Shown here in pieces: positions 9,770 through 19,351 of a stretch of DNA of 64,000 nucleotides. Numbering within the stretch: the first letter of the stretch is position 1; each line of letters opens with the position of its first letter. The notes under the pieces are model-generated. The model worked only from the letters and a program-made list of their open reading frames with translations, was not told where the DNA came from and ran no database searches. The position numbers and the translations under genes were made by a program. This DNA is from Polynucleobacter sp. AM-7D1 (lineage in GTDB: Bacteria > Pseudomonadota > Gammaproteobacteria > Burkholderiales > Burkholderiaceae), in NCBI RefSeq assembly GCF_018688455.1, contig NZ_CP061319.1:1860001-1924000 (forward strand), given 5' to 3'.

Positions 9770-9825
9770 GGCGACGCTTTAGCAGAATTTATGAATCGCC
9801 CTGCAAGTTGCCTTAACTCAGCGAT
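9770..9825 (-). promoter_or_regulatory. SAM-II-like riboswitch upstream of metK
   Basis: The leader aligns with the SAM-II core. P1 is ATCGC (9825-9821) with GCGAT (9799-9795). The loop has CTGAGTTAAGGC...TTGCAG, where SAM-II has CTGATTTAACC...TTGCA. The 3' segment TCATAAATTCTGCTAAAG has the same length as, and 12 of 18 bases in common with, the recalled SAM-II segment, including ATAAAT and GCTAAA. The pseudoknot pairs covary: GGC in the loop with GCC at 9772-9770, and GCAG with CTGC. SAM-II is best known from Alphaproteobacteria, and a SAM-V relative cannot be excluded by eye. Confidence 0.68.
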
Positions 9826-9910
9826 GGTGCAATTCTATCCGAAAAATGCCTTATTTATCAAGCTAGATCGGAAATTTGGCCCTAGCGCTGGCATTGAATA
9901 TCATTAGAGG

Positions 9911-10771
9911 GTGCGCAAATTCCTTCTTAAGCTAACCCTCGCAGCAATAGCGGTATTACCCTTATTCCTAGTTCAGGTAATTGGGGCTGCTTTAGGGGTT
10001 CTGGCTTATGTGGGCTCCAAGCAATATCGATCACTTTTTCGTCCTCAATACGAGGCCGTTATTAAAAGTCATCATTTGCCCCTGCAAATCTGGCGTGCGA
10101 CTGCTGCATCAGGGCAACTCTTCTCAGACAGTTTGTGGATTTGGCGAAATCCCAAAAAAGCACTTTCCCTTGTTGAAGTACAAGACTGGGATCTCGTTGA
10201 AGCAGCTATCAATGAAGGGCATGGCTTAGTCATGCTCACACCCCACCTTGGCGGCTTTGAAATTATTCCTCGGGTACTTGCGCAGCACTTCCCCGCCACC
10301 ATTCTTTATCGTCCGTCCCGCCAAGAATGGCTTAACGAAGTGGTGGAAGAGGGTCGCGCTTACCCCAATATGCATTTCGTACCAACGAACCTTAATGGCG
10401 TTCGTCAAATGACGCGAGCGCTGACACGTGGTGAAGCAATTGGCATTCTTCCAGATCAAGTCCCGAGCGGTGGTGAAGGTGTGTGGGTTCCCTTTTTTGG
10501 ACGCCCTGCCTACACAACCCCACTTCCTGCACGCCTAGCCAATCGCAACAACACACCGGTTGTGATGTTTACTGCCAAACGTAAAGGGCTTGGTAAAGGC
10601 TGGCTCATGCAAGCTAAGAGACTAGAGCCGCTTTCTGAAGACTCGACACTCGCAGCCACTGAACTCAACGTTGCCATTGAGAATGCAATCCTAGTTGCAC
10701 CCAATCAATTCATCTGGGCCTATAACCGCTACAAACATCCCAGTGGAGCAGAATTACCACCGAGTAATTAG
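9911..10771 (+). CDS. LpxL/LpxM-family lysophospholipid acyltransferase
   Basis: Membrane-anchored acyltransferase of the HtrB/LpxL superfamily that transfers a fatty acyl chain to lipid A or a related acceptor at the inner membrane. It has an N-terminal hydrophobic anchor (residues about 5-35) and the H-x4-E catalytic motif in TPHLGGFE near 112. GILPDQVPSGGEG near 177 is another family block. The start is a GTG: an in-frame stop lies two codons upstream and no ATG precedes the anchor. AGAGG abuts the GTG with no spacer. It is followed after 25 bases by a second acyltransferase, apparently one operon with dapF. Confidence 0.85.
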   Translation: MRKFLLKLTLAAIAVLPLFLVQVIGAALGVLAYVGSKQYRSLFRPQYEAVIKSHHLPLQIWRATAASGQLFSDSLWIWRNPKKALSLVEVQDWDLVEAAINEGHGLVMLTPHLGGFEIIPRVLAQHFPATILYRPSRQEWLNEVVEEGRAYPNMHFVPTNLNGVRQMTRALTRGEAIGILPDQVPSGGEGVWVPFFGRPAYTTPLPARLANRNNTPVVMFTAKRKGLGKGWLMQAKRLEPLSEDSTLAATELNVAIENAILVAPNQFIWAYNRYKHPSGAELPPSN

Positions 10772-10796
10772 TTAGTAAATTTATAATTTATTCAAC

Positions 10797-11696
10797 ATGA
10801 CCTGGTTACAAAACGTTTTCAATTTTCTAGCACTCAGCTTACTGCGCCTGTTTGCTTTTTTGCCTTATGGTCTCACCATTTACATTGGTTATGGCCTTGG
10901 CTGGTTGGCGGCGCATATACCCAATGAGCGTGCCAAGGTTGTTAAAACAAACCTACGTCTTTGCTTTCCTAATCTGAGCGAAGATGAAATTCATTCGCTT
11001 GCATTAGAACATTGGAAGTTATTCGGACGCAGCGTCATCGAGAGAAGTCGTATTTGGCTTGGCAGCGGAAAACAAATTACCGACATCGTCAGTATCAATT
11101 CTGAGATTACGCTGGGGGATCGCAAGCCACGTCTATTAATCAACCCGCACTTTGTTGGGCTTGAAGGTGGCTTCATGGCACTATCGGTTTTAGCAAGTCA
11201 GCATGATTGGCCTCGTGGTGCTGGCCTCTACCAAAATATGAAGAATCCTTTTTTTAATCAAAAGATGATTGAATGGAGAAATCGTTTTGGGGGGAAATCG
11301 ATCGAGAGACAAAGTCGCTTGCGCGATTTGATCCGGGAAATTCAAACCGGGAACTTTATTTTTATTGCGCCTGATATTGATCTCGGTCCACGTGACTCGG
11401 TTTTTGTTCCCTTCTTTGGAATTCAAACCAATACCATCACCTCAGTCTCACGCCTGGCTAGGCTCAGCGGCGCAGAAGTGTGCTTCATGACCACCACCTT
11501 AAATGCTGATCGCATGGGATATACCTGCAATATCAGTGCACCACTTCCCAATTTTCCAACAGATGATGTTGAGGCAGATACCGCACGCCTGAATAAATAT
11601 ATCGAAGACCTTGTTCGCGAAAGGCCTGCAGAGTACTATTGGGTACACAAGCGCTTTAAACATAGGCCGCCTGGCGAGCCTAGCCTTTACAACTAA
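10797..11696 (+). CDS. Lipid A lauroyl/myristoyl acyltransferase (LpxL-like)
   Basis: Second LpxL-family late acyltransferase of the pair. It has an N-terminal membrane anchor (about residues 5-40), H-x4-E in [10 protein letters not shown] near 118, and conserved [12 protein letters not shown] and [20 protein letters not shown] blocks. The end [18 protein letters not shown] is a family signature. It is 299 residues, the usual length. Residue by residue it is far closer to the gene at 33992 than to its neighbour at 9911, so the window holds a recent paralogue pair plus a more distant relative. Acyl-chain length and acceptor position cannot be told from the sequence. Confidence 0.88.
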   Translation: MTWLQNVFNFLALSLLRLFAFLPYGLTIYIGYGLGWLAAHIPNERAKVVKTNLRLCFPNLSEDEIHSLALEHWKLFGRSVIERSRIWLGSGKQITDIVSINSEITLGDRKPRLLINPHFVGLEGGFMALSVLASQHDWPRGAGLYQNMKNPFFNQKMIEWRNRFGGKSIERQSRLRDLIREIQTGNFIFIAPDIDLGPRDSVFVPFFGIQTNTITSVSRLARLSGAEVCFMTTTLNADRMGYTCNISAPLPNFPTDDVEADTARLNKYIEDLVRERPAEYYWVHKRFKHRPPGEPSLYN

Positions 11697-11707
11697 TTGG
11701 AATTCTT

Positions 11708-12610
11708 TTGAGCACGAATTTAAACCGGTCTGCACGCAAATTACGATTCACCAAAATGCATGGTGCGGGCAATGATTTCATTGTGCTCAATGGGATTAAT
11801 CAAGATCTCAGCGATATCACTCGTGAACAATGGCAAAAACTAGCCCATCGCCAGTTTGGTATTGGTGCCGATCAAATCCTGCTGGTTGAAAAAGCCACGC
11901 GCCCTGATGCCGATTTTCGTTATCGTATTTTTAATTCTGATGGTGGCGAGGTAGAGCAATGCGGTAATGGCTCGCGCTGCTTTGTTCGCTTTGTGCTCGA
12001 CCAAGGCCTTTCTACAAAGAATCCCTTACGCGTAGAAGTTGCGCATACAGTGCTTACACTCAAGTCTCATGAAGATGGCGAGGTGGAGGTGGATATGGGC
12101 GCGCCGATTTTTGAGCACAGCCAAATTCCATTTAATGCGAGTGGCCTTGCAAGTAAGCAAGAGTTTCATGAAATGCTCTATGCATTACCTATTGCTACGC
12201 CTGCTGCACACGATAGCTGGATAGGTGTTTTGTCGATGGGTAATCCCCATGCAGTTCAAGTGGTGGGTGATGTTGACAGCGCACCCGTTCTCGAAGAAGG
12301 TCCGTCAATCGAGAGAGATCCGGTATTTCCAAAAAGAGTGAATGCTGGCTACATGCAAGTGATCAATCGCAATGAAATTAAATTGCGCGTCTATGAGCGG
12401 GGTGCTGGTGAGACTCTCGCTTGTGGCACTGGTGCATGCGCTGCAGTGGTCTCTGGCATTCGTCGCGGCTTACTTGACTCCCCCGTCAAAGTGCACACCC
12501 GTGGCGGTGATTTGCAAATTGCCTGGGGCGGAATGATTAATGAAGTGGCTCAGAGCGTCATCATGACTGGGCCAGCCATCACCGTGTTCGAGGGTGAAAC
12601 ACAAATCTAA
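11708..12610 (+). CDS. dapF: Diaminopimelate epimerase
   Basis: Interconverts LL- and meso-diaminopimelate for lysine and peptidoglycan synthesis. The cofactor-free two-thiol mechanism is supported by both active-site cysteines, in [13 protein letters not shown] near residue 80 and LACGTGACA near 237. [13 protein letters not shown] at 14-26 marks the N-terminus. The start is a TTG with GGA 7 bases upstream. The first ATG lies inside the conserved N-terminal motif and would remove its first residues. It follows the two acyltransferases by 11 bases, giving a cell-envelope operon. Confidence 0.95.
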   Translation: MSTNLNRSARKLRFTKMHGAGNDFIVLNGINQDLSDITREQWQKLAHRQFGIGADQILLVEKATRPDADFRYRIFNSDGGEVEQCGNGSRCFVRFVLDQGLSTKNPLRVEVAHTVLTLKSHEDGEVEVDMGAPIFEHSQIPFNASGLASKQEFHEMLYALPIATPAAHDSWIGVLSMGNPHAVQVVGDVDSAPVLEEGPSIERDPVFPKRVNAGYMQVINRNEIKLRVYERGAGETLACGTGACAAVVSGIRRGLLDSPVKVHTRGGDLQIAWGGMINEVAQSVIMTGPAITVFEGETQI

Positions 12611-12649
12611 AGAGTGGGGCTGCAGAAACTACTGCTACTGTTCTTTAAA

Positions 12650-13318
12650 TTAAATTCCGTATTTCTCGCGATAGGTTTTCACTGCTGGAAGATACTTTGT
12701 TAACTCGGCATTGCTGGAGGCAGTTAAGAAGGCCATCAGGTCTGCCAAGTTTGCAATTGCTACTACCGGCAAACCAAACTCTTGCTCCACTGCTTGCACT
12801 GCTGACTTATCGCCAATCTCTGTAGCCGTCCCGGACTTCTCCATACGATCCAAAGCAATCAATACCGCTGCTGGCTCTGCACCTGCATCGCGAATAAGCT
12901 TTACGGACTCGCGTACAGATGTCCCAGCTGAGATCACATCATCAATGATGACCACCCTGCCTTTAACTGGAGCACCCACCAGTGAGCCTCCCTCGCCATG
13001 ATCTTTGGCTTCTTTACGGTTGTAGGCATATGGAACATTGCGGCCAGCATCGGCTAGAGCAATTGCAGTGGCAGCAGCCAAAGTAATGCCTTTATAAGCT
13101 GGGCCGTACAGCATGTCATATTGCAGGCCAGACTCTTGCAAAGCCTTGGCGTAATACTTTCCTAGCGCACTGAGGCGGGTACCATCATTAAATCCACCCG
13201 CATTAAAGAAATAAGGGGAAAGGCGCCCCGCTTTAGTTTTAAACTCCCCAAACGACAAAACATTTGCCTCCAAAGCAAAATGAATAAAGTTATCTTGATT
13301 AGAATTTTTTGAGCTCAT
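12650..13318 (-). CDS. pyrE: Orotate phosphoribosyltransferase
   Basis: Adds PRPP to orotate, giving orotidine monophosphate in pyrimidine synthesis. The 222-residue protein shows the type I phosphoribosyltransferase PRPP loop VVIIDDVISAGTSVRES near 115, plus LYGPAYKGITLA near 69 and AYNRKEAKDHGEGG near 97 (flexible catalytic loop). GRLSPYFFNAGGFNDG is the N-terminal family motif. It is divergent from xth with 8 bases between start codons, so the promoters must overlap the coding ends. It converges with dapF. Confidence 0.95.
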   Translation of the reverse strand: MSSKNSNQDNFIHFALEANVLSFGEFKTKAGRLSPYFFNAGGFNDGTRLSALGKYYAKALQESGLQYDMLYGPAYKGITLAAATAIALADAGRNVPYAYNRKEAKDHGEGGSLVGAPVKGRVVIIDDVISAGTSVRESVKLIRDAGAEPAAVLIALDRMEKSGTATEIGDKSAVQAVEQEFGLPVVAIANLADLMAFLTASSNAELTKYLPAVKTYREKYGI

Positions 13319-13326
13319 AGGCCTAT

Positions 13327-14109
13327 ATGTTACGCATCATTTCTGCCAACCTCAACGGTATCCGCTCCGCGGTCAAAAAAGGCTTTATGCCATGGGTGGT
13401 GAAGCAAAAGGCGGACTTTGTCTGTATGCAGGAGCTCAAGGCTCAGCAAGACGATTTAGAAGATGCCATTCTGAATCCGGATGGGCTACACGGCTTTTTT
13501 CATCATGCCGAAAAAAAAGGCTATAGCGGGTGCGGCATCTATACCCCTCATAAGCCAGATGAGGTCCTATATGGCTATGGCAATGAGGAGTTCGATGCTG
13601 AAGGTCGCTATGTCGAGGCTCGATTCAAAAAGCTCTCTGTCATCTCGGTATACATGCCCTCAGGCTCAAGCTCGCCAGAAAGGCAGGAAGCAAAATATCG
13701 TTATCTAGACTCTTTCTTGCCACACTTGGTTGAACTCAAAAAGTCAGGGCGTGAAATTGTGCTGTGTGGGGACGTCAATATTGCCCACAACGAGATTGAC
13801 CTTAAAAACTGGAAAGGCAATCTGAAGAACTCAGGATTTTTACCCGAAGAGCGCGCTTGGCTGACAAACCTATTTGGCAAAATTGGCTACGTAGATGTCT
13901 ATAGAAAACTAGAGCCCGAAGCAACTGATGCCTGCTACACCTGGTGGAGTAATCGCGGTCAAGCTTATGCAAAGAACGTGGGTTGGCGCATCGACTATCA
14001 CATCACCACCCCAGGAATTGCGGGAAGCGCTAAAAATACTGCGGTGTATAAAGAGGAGCGTTTCTCAGATCATGCACCACTCACAGTAGATTACGACTGG
14101 TCTATTTAG
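13327..14109 (+). CDS. xth: Exodeoxyribonuclease III
   Basis: Mg-dependent AP endonuclease and 3' exonuclease of base-excision repair. It has the exonuclease-endonuclease-phosphatase fold: LNGIRSAVKKG near 9, FVCMQELKAQ near 31 with the metal-binding Glu, CGDVNIAHNEIDL near 146 and the C-terminal RFSDHAPLTVDY with the catalytic Asp-His pair. The 260-residue length is standard. Its stop overlaps the end of the converging MFS gene by 8 bases. Confidence 0.93.
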   Translation: MLRIISANLNGIRSAVKKGFMPWVVKQKADFVCMQELKAQQDDLEDAILNPDGLHGFFHHAEKKGYSGCGIYTPHKPDEVLYGYGNEEFDAEGRYVEARFKKLSVISVYMPSGSSSPERQEAKYRYLDSFLPHLVELKKSGREIVLCGDVNIAHNEIDLKNWKGNLKNSGFLPEERAWLTNLFGKIGYVDVYRKLEPEATDACYTWWSNRGQAYAKNVGWRIDYHITTPGIAGSAKNTAVYKEERFSDHAPLTVDYDWSI

Positions 14110-15436
14110 CGACTTGTGAATCGTGTTTTTTGAATTCCACTACTTTGAAGTGGATGGTGAGCCAAATCAGAATTAAGACCGGCGCTCCAATAATTGCGGT
14201 ACTGATAAAAAAACTTGCATAGCCAAAGTTATTTACAAAAACGCCAGAAAATCCAGCCAGCCACTTTGGCAATAAGAGCATCATGGAGCTAAACAATGCG
14301 TACTGCGTTGCGGAGTACTGGATATTCGTCAAGGCCGATAAGAATGCGATGAACGCTGCCGAAGCTATTCCGGAACTCAGGTTATCCGCAGAGATCACCC
14401 AAACCAAGCCATGCAAATCGTGGCCCTGTGTCGCAAGCCAAGCAAATAATAAATTGCTGACGGCCGATAAAATTGCACCCAATAACAAAATGCGCATCAC
14501 GCCAAAACGTAAAGTGAGTACACCCCCAAGGAAGGCGCCGACTAATGTCATCACTACTCCAAAGACTTTACTAACAGCTGCGACCTCATCTTTGGTGTAT
14601 CCCATATCTACATAAAATGGGTTAGCCATAATTCCCATCACCACATCGCTAATACGATAGATGGCAATTAAAGACAGAATCAAAATAGCGTGCCAACCGT
14701 AACGCTTAATAAAGTCGGCAAATGGTTCAATCAAGGTTTGATGTAGCCATGCCTTTGCATTGCGTGCTTTTGCAAGCTCAATACGAACCGGCTCTTTACT
14801 AAATAAGGTGGTGAGCACGCCCACACTAATCGAGAGCGCCATGCATAGATAGGCAAATTGCCATGCAGCAGGATCATAGCTAGCAGAGCCTGACTCAGCG
14901 CGGGCAGCCAACCAGAGAACGCCTGCACCAGACCAAATCAATGCGAGGCGATAGCCCGTTTGATAGGTAGCGGCTAATGCTGCTTGATGATCACTATCTG
15001 CAGACTCAATTCGAAAAGCATCTAGGGCAATATCTTGCGTTGCAGAACCAAAGGCAACCAAAAGAGCGCACCACACGATTGGTGTGAGTTGAGCTTTGGG
15101 ATCAATGCTGGCCATACCGACCAAACCCAGAATAATGAGCAACTGCGCAAAAAGCAGCCAACTACGTCTTCTACCAAATAATGTTGATAACAAAGGGATG
15201 GGTAATCGATCTACTAAAGGGGCCCACATCCACTTAAACGCGTAGATCAAACCAACCCAAGTCAGATAACCAATCGTGCTGCGATCAATACCAGCCTCTC
15301 TTAGCCAAAAGCTCAAGGTTCCCAAAATAAGCAACAAAGGTAGACCGGCGGAGAAGCCCAAGAAGAGCATTCGGAGGCATGGCCATTCGAGATAAACCCG
15401 AAAATCTTTCAGCCAGGACTGAAGGGTACTAAGCAC
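14102..15436 (-). CDS. AmpG-like MFS permease (muropeptide transporter family)
   Basis: Integral inner-membrane MFS protein of 444 residues with about 12-14 hydrophobic segments. The early FLGFSAGLPLLLILGTLSFWL and WVGLIYAFKWMWAPLVDR blocks are typical of AmpG, which imports anhydromuropeptides for cell-wall recycling. The next segment has GSATQDIALDAFRIE. It overlaps metW by 8 bases and closes the slmA-metX-metW run, so it is probably co-transcribed. Substrate assignment rests on family resemblance only. A lytic transglycosylase that would make such substrates is at 3308 in this window. Confidence 0.8.
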   Translation of the reverse strand: MLSTLQSWLKDFRVYLEWPCLRMLFLGFSAGLPLLLILGTLSFWLREAGIDRSTIGYLTWVGLIYAFKWMWAPLVDRLPIPLLSTLFGRRRSWLLFAQLLIILGLVGMASIDPKAQLTPIVWCALLVAFGSATQDIALDAFRIESADSDHQAALAATYQTGYRLALIWSGAGVLWLAARAESGSASYDPAAWQFAYLCMALSISVGVLTTLFSKEPVRIELAKARNAKAWLHQTLIEPFADFIKRYGWHAILILSLIAIYRISDVVMGIMANPFYVDMGYTKDEVAAVSKVFGVVMTLVGAFLGGVLTLRFGVMRILLLGAILSAVSNLLFAWLATQGHDLHGLVWVISADNLSSGIASAAFIAFLSALTNIQYSATQYALFSSMMLLLPKWLAGFSGVFVNNFGYASFFISTAIIGAPVLILIWLTIHFKVVEFKKHDSQVAK

Positions 15437-16010
15437 GTCGAACGCGGAACAGCGCTAGGCTTCCAAAAAGATTCGGCATCAAAGTAACCTGACGACCCTC
15501 ATGCAAGATGCATTGATCCAGAATTTGGAGACCCAAGCTTGAGGCTAATTTTTCAAAATCAGCAACGGTAAGAACGCGCACATTAGGTGTGTTGTACCAC
15601 TGGTAAGGCAAGCTTTTAGAAACTGGCATACGGCCAAAGCCAACTGCTAGGCGGTGTGACCAATGACCAAAATTTGGGAAAGAAACAACTGACTCTTTGC
15701 CAACGCGCACCACTTCACGCAAGATCTTTTCAGTCTCATGAATGGTTTGTAGTGTTTGAGAGAGTACAACCGTATCAAAACTATTGTTCTCAAAAAGTGC
15801 CAAACCGCCTTCAAGATTTTGCTGAATGACATTCAAACCCTTTTGCACACATGAGAGTACACGGGCATCATCAATCTCAACGCCATAAGCATGGACTGGC
15901 TTTTGTTTCTGCAAATACTCCAAGAAACTACCATCGCCGCAACCCAGGTCTAGCACTTCACTATTGGGCGCAATCCAGTTCGCTATCGCGGCAAAGTCAG
16001 CGCGCTTCAT
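15429..16010 (-). CDS. metW: Methionine biosynthesis protein MetW
   Basis: Class I methyltransferase-fold protein of 193 residues. In many proteobacteria it is paired with MetX and needed for full homoserine acyltransferase activity. The SAM-type glycine motif [15 protein letters not shown] begins near residue 19. [15 protein letters not shown] near 78 and [11 protein letters not shown] near 110 are MetW landmarks. It overlaps the metX stop by 4 bases and the MFS gene by 8, showing tight translational coupling. Confidence 0.92.
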   Translation of the reverse strand: MKRADFAAIANWIAPNSEVLDLGCGDGSFLEYLQKQKPVHAYGVEIDDARVLSCVQKGLNVIQQNLEGGLALFENNSFDTVVLSQTLQTIHETEKILREVVRVGKESVVSFPNFGHWSHRLAVGFGRMPVSKSLPYQWYNTPNVRVLTVADFEKLASSLGLQILDQCILHEGRQVTLMPNLFGSLALFRVRRA

Positions 16011-17146
16011 GATTTAACCTCAAGCATTTGTTTGAAATAAGCACGAATCAGATTGTGATAACGCGGATCATCCAACAAGAAAGCATCGTGCCCATGTGGT
16101 GCATCAATCTCTGCATAACTCACTTCACTCTTATTACTGAGTAAAGATTCCACAATTTCGCGGCTGCGATTAGGGGGGAAGCGCCAATCAGTAGAAAAAC
16201 TCACGACCAAAAACTTAGCTTGCACTTCCGCTAGAGCACGATTGAGACTTCCTTCATAACGACGAGAAGGGTCAAAATAATCTAGCGCCCTGGTAATGAG
16301 TAAATAAGTATTGGCATCAAAGTAAGTAGAAAACTTATCGCCTTGATAGCGCAAATAACTTTCAACCTCAAATTCCACATCAAAGCTAAAGCGGTAGTCT
16401 TGAGATTCGCCATGTGGCCTTTGCAGCTCGCGCCCAAACTTTTCCGCCATATCATCGTCAGATAAATAGGTAATGTGTCCGACCATACGAGCCAACTTTA
16501 GCCCGCGCTTCGGCACTACGCCATGTTCGTAATAATTACCGCCATGAAAATCTGGGTCAGACAAAATAGCATTACGTGCCACTTCATTGAACGCGATGTT
16601 TTGCGCACTCAGTTTTGGCGTCGAGGCAATAACCAAACAATGGCCAAGGCGTTTTGGAAATTGGATAGACCATGCTAATGCCTGCATTCCACCCAAGCTT
16701 CCACCCATGACTGCAGCAAAACGACGTATACCCAATTTATCAGCCAAACGCGCCTGAGTATTGACCCAATCCTCAACCGTGATGACAGGGAAGTCTGCGC
16801 CATAAGGCTTTTTAGTGGCAGGATTGATGCTCATTGGCCCGGTCGATCCGAAGCAAGAGCCTAAGTTATTAACCCCAATAACAAAGAAATGATTTGTATC
16901 TACTGGCTTGCCTGGCCCAATCATGTTGTCCCACCAACCAATATCGCTTGCATCATCGGGGTTAGGACCGGCTACATGGTGCGATGCATTGAGCGCATGG
17001 CAAACCAGCACAGCATTACTTTTATCGGCATTCAGCTTGCCGTAAGTTTCAATAACTAAATCGTAGCCCGATAAGATGGCGCCACTTTGCAAAGGCAAGG
17101 GCTCGGCAAAGTGGATAGTGTTTCTAGAGAGATGTAACTCGCTCAT
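16007..17146 (-). CDS. metX: Homoserine O-acyltransferase MetX
   Basis: First committed step of methionine synthesis: acylates homoserine with acetyl- or succinyl-CoA (the acyl donor is not decidable here). It is an alpha/beta hydrolase of 379 residues with nucleophile Ser in [12 protein letters not shown] near 145, catalytic Asp in FSTDWRFPP near 314, and His in [12 protein letters not shown] near 347. It overlaps slmA upstream and metW downstream by 4 bases each. Together with metF, ahcY and metK, this window carries a large share of the methionine cycle. Confidence 0.94.
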   Translation of the reverse strand: MSELHLSRNTIHFAEPLPLQSGAILSGYDLVIETYGKLNADKSNAVLVCHALNASHHVAGPNPDDASDIGWWDNMIGPGKPVDTNHFFVIGVNNLGSCFGSTGPMSINPATKKPYGADFPVITVEDWVNTQARLADKLGIRRFAAVMGGSLGGMQALAWSIQFPKRLGHCLVIASTPKLSAQNIAFNEVARNAILSDPDFHGGNYYEHGVVPKRGLKLARMVGHITYLSDDDMAEKFGRELQRPHGESQDYRFSFDVEFEVESYLRYQGDKFSTYFDANTYLLITRALDYFDPSRRYEGSLNRALAEVQAKFLVVSFSTDWRFPPNRSREIVESLLSNKSEVSYAEIDAPHGHDAFLLDDPRYHNLIRAYFKQMLEVKS

Positions 17147-17799
17147 TCGGACAGAAGAATGCGAAGGCTAATATCAGATGCTTCGGTTGGCAGCTTCTTA
17201 AAGCCGCTTCGAGCAAATCGATGCCAGCGACCTAGGACGCAACTCATCAACATAGCTGCTCGGACACTAACCTCATCTTGACTTACATTCGCCCAAGCAC
17301 CGCCTTGGGTTTGAGCAATGCGTAAAGACTGCTTGAGAGATGCCTCCACGCGATCCAGCACCTGTGTAATACGCTCTTGCAGGCGATCATCCTCTTGCAA
17401 CAAAGCATCACCCAAAAGTACGCGAGTCATGCCAGGATTTTTTTCTGCGAAGAACAACAGCATCTGCAAAATCCCGCGAGCTTGTGCAAGCCCAGATTCT
17501 TCTTTTTGATTAATCTGATTAATCAAACCAAAAACTGTTTGCTCAATAAATGAAATCAAGCCCTCAAACATCTGCGCCTTACTAGCGAAATGCCGATAGA
17601 GCGCCGCTTCTGATACCTGAATTTTTGCCGCTAATGCTGCAGTAGTGACTCGCTCACCCTTTGGGTTTTGCAACATCTCTGCCAACACCTGCAAGATCTG
17701 TAGACGACGTTCACCAGGGCGCGGGCGCTTGCGTGTCTTACCCTCTTCGGCAACTGTCGCTTCGATCTCTGATGCAGTAGGGTCTAAGGAATCACGCAT
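17143..17799 (-). CDS. slmA: Nucleoid occlusion factor SlmA (TetR family)
   Basis: TetR-type DNA-binding protein. SlmA binds chromosomal sites and blocks FtsZ assembly over the nucleoid. Residues about 28-75 form the TetR helix-turn-helix, with [15 protein letters not shown] and [17 protein letters not shown]. The basic N-terminus ([10 protein letters not shown]) is typical of beta-proteobacterial SlmA. It is 218 residues. It sits 21 bases after argB and overlaps metX by 4, with no separate pyrimidine-nucleotidase gene between argB and slmA. Confidence 0.83.
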   Translation of the reverse strand: MRDSLDPTASEIEATVAEEGKTRKRPRPGERRLQILQVLAEMLQNPKGERVTTAALAAKIQVSEAALYRHFASKAQMFEGLISFIEQTVFGLINQINQKEESGLAQARGILQMLLFFAEKNPGMTRVLLGDALLQEDDRLQERITQVLDRVEASLKQSLRIAQTQGGAWANVSQDEVSVRAAMLMSCVLGRWHRFARSGFKKLPTEASDISLRILLSE

Positions 17800-17820
17800 A
17801 TCTATATCTCTTATCCACTC

Positions 17821-18723
17821 TCAGCGGGAGCGAATCATTGTTCCAAAAGCTTGTTCAGTCAGAATCTCAAGCAACAGTGAGTGCTCAATTCGACCATCAA
17901 TGATGTGAACAGAATTCACACCACTCTTTGCCGCATCTAATGCAGAGGAAATCTTTGGCAACATTCCACCAGAAATCGTGCCGTCAGCAAACAAACCATC
18001 AATTTCACGTGCAGTCAGGTCGGTTAAGAGTGTGCCGGCCTTATCCATCACGCCCGGAATATTGGTCATCATGACCAATTTCTCTGCATGCAAAATTTCT
18101 GCCATCTTGCCAGCGACCAAGTCAGCATTGATGTTGTATGCCTGACCTTCTTCGCTAAATCCAATCGGAGAGATCACTGGAATAAATGCGTCATCTTGCA
18201 ATGCTTTAACAACTGCCGGGTTAATGGCTTCAATCTCACCAACAAACCCTAAATCAATAGTGCCGCCTACTTTCTTTTCATCGGCAACCAACATCTTCTT
18301 CGCACGAATCAAGCCACCATCTTTACCAGTCAAACCAACCGCCTGGCCACCGAAGTGGTTAATCAACATGACAATATCTTGCTGTACTTCACCGCCGAGA
18401 ACCCACTCCACCACTTCCATGGTTTCTTCATCGGTTACGCGCATACCTTGAATAAAGGTGCCGGTCTTACCAATCTTCTTGAGGGCTTCATCAATTTGCG
18501 GACCGCCACCATGCACCACTACTGGGTTCATACCAACCAGCTTTAGCAAAATGACATCGCGCGCAAAACTTTCTTTCAGGCGCTCTTCGACCATCGCATT
18601 CCCGCCGTACTTAATCACAATAGTCTTACCGTGATAAGCGCGAATGTAAGGCAAAGCCTCGGCCAAAATCTCCGCCTTAAGTAAGGGTGGGATTTCGCTA
18701 ATAGATGGGGATTGCTTAGTCAT
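17821..18723 (-). CDS. argB: Acetylglutamate kinase
   Basis: Phosphorylates N-acetylglutamate, the second step of arginine synthesis. The amino-acid kinase fold is clear: [10 protein letters not shown] near 31, VVHGGGPQI near 68, [10 protein letters not shown] near 130, and [13 protein letters not shown] near 216. Length 300 is standard. It follows dksA by 26 bases and precedes slmA by 21, so stringent-response, arginine, division-site and methionine genes form one long minus-strand run. Confidence 0.95.
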   Translation of the reverse strand: MTKQSPSISEIPPLLKAEILAEALPYIRAYHGKTIVIKYGGNAMVEERLKESFARDVILLKLVGMNPVVVHGGGPQIDEALKKIGKTGTFIQGMRVTDEETMEVVEWVLGGEVQQDIVMLINHFGGQAVGLTGKDGGLIRAKKMLVADEKKVGGTIDLGFVGEIEAINPAVVKALQDDAFIPVISPIGFSEEGQAYNINADLVAGKMAEILHAEKLVMMTNIPGVMDKAGTLLTDLTAREIDGLFADGTISGGMLPKISSALDAAKSGVNSVHIIDGRIEHSLLLEILTEQAFGTMIRSR

Positions 18724-18749
18724 TGCTACTTGTATATTCAGTCTAGTAA

Positions 18750-19238
18750 TTAATCGCCAAACAATTTTTGACGAAGTTCACGACGCTCTTGCGCCTCCAG
18801 TGAGAGATTTGCTGTTGGACGTGCAATTAAACGGTTCAAACCAATCGGCTCGCCTGTTTCCTCACACCAACCATAATCACCAGACTCAATGCGGGCCAAA
18901 GCCTGCTCAACTTTTTTCAAGAGCTTGCGCTCACGATCACGTGTGCGCAGCTCAAGTGCATGCTCTTCCTCGATCGTTGCACGGTCAGCAGGATCAGGCA
19001 CCAAAATATTCTCACGCAAATGCTCTGTAGTTTCAGAAGCATTTTTCAAAATATCATCTTTTAAAGTCAGGAGCTTTTGACGGAAAAAATCCAGCTGAGC
19101 CGCATTCATATAGTCCTTTTCGGACATCTTGAGCAATTCAACTTCTGTTAAAGGGGCACCCTTAGCAGCCTTTGCACTTGCAGCCTTAGTAGGCGCTTTT
19201 GCTGTAGCCGTAGCTTTCGTTGGTGTTTTTACCGTCAT
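18750..19238 (-). CDS. dksA: RNA polymerase-binding transcription factor DksA
   Basis: Binds the RNA polymerase secondary channel and, with ppGpp, retunes rRNA and amino-acid promoters. The coiled-coil tip DPADRA near residue 80 keeps the key acidic residues. The first 30 residues are an Ala/Lys/Thr-rich low-complexity tail. In the C-terminal finger only one of the four zinc cysteines of E. coli DksA survives: CEETGEPIG, and SLEA where E. coli has two Cys. This zinc-free form is common in Alpha- and Betaproteobacteria. A histone-like Lys/Ala tail is unusual for the family. Confidence 0.9.
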   Translation of the reverse strand: MTVKTPTKATATAKAPTKAASAKAAKGAPLTEVELLKMSEKDYMNAAQLDFFRQKLLTLKDDILKNASETTEHLRENILVPDPADRATIEEEHALELRTRDRERKLLKKVEQALARIESGDYGWCEETGEPIGLNRLIARPTANLSLEAQERRELRQKLFGD

Positions 19239-19351
19239 TTCGTTCTTTCCATGGATCTAAACCATTATTACTTCATTCTGCCAAACTTTTACCGCCCTTT
19301 TGCCAATATTTATCAATATTGACCGTGGCGCCGGATTGTACTTGATATTTC

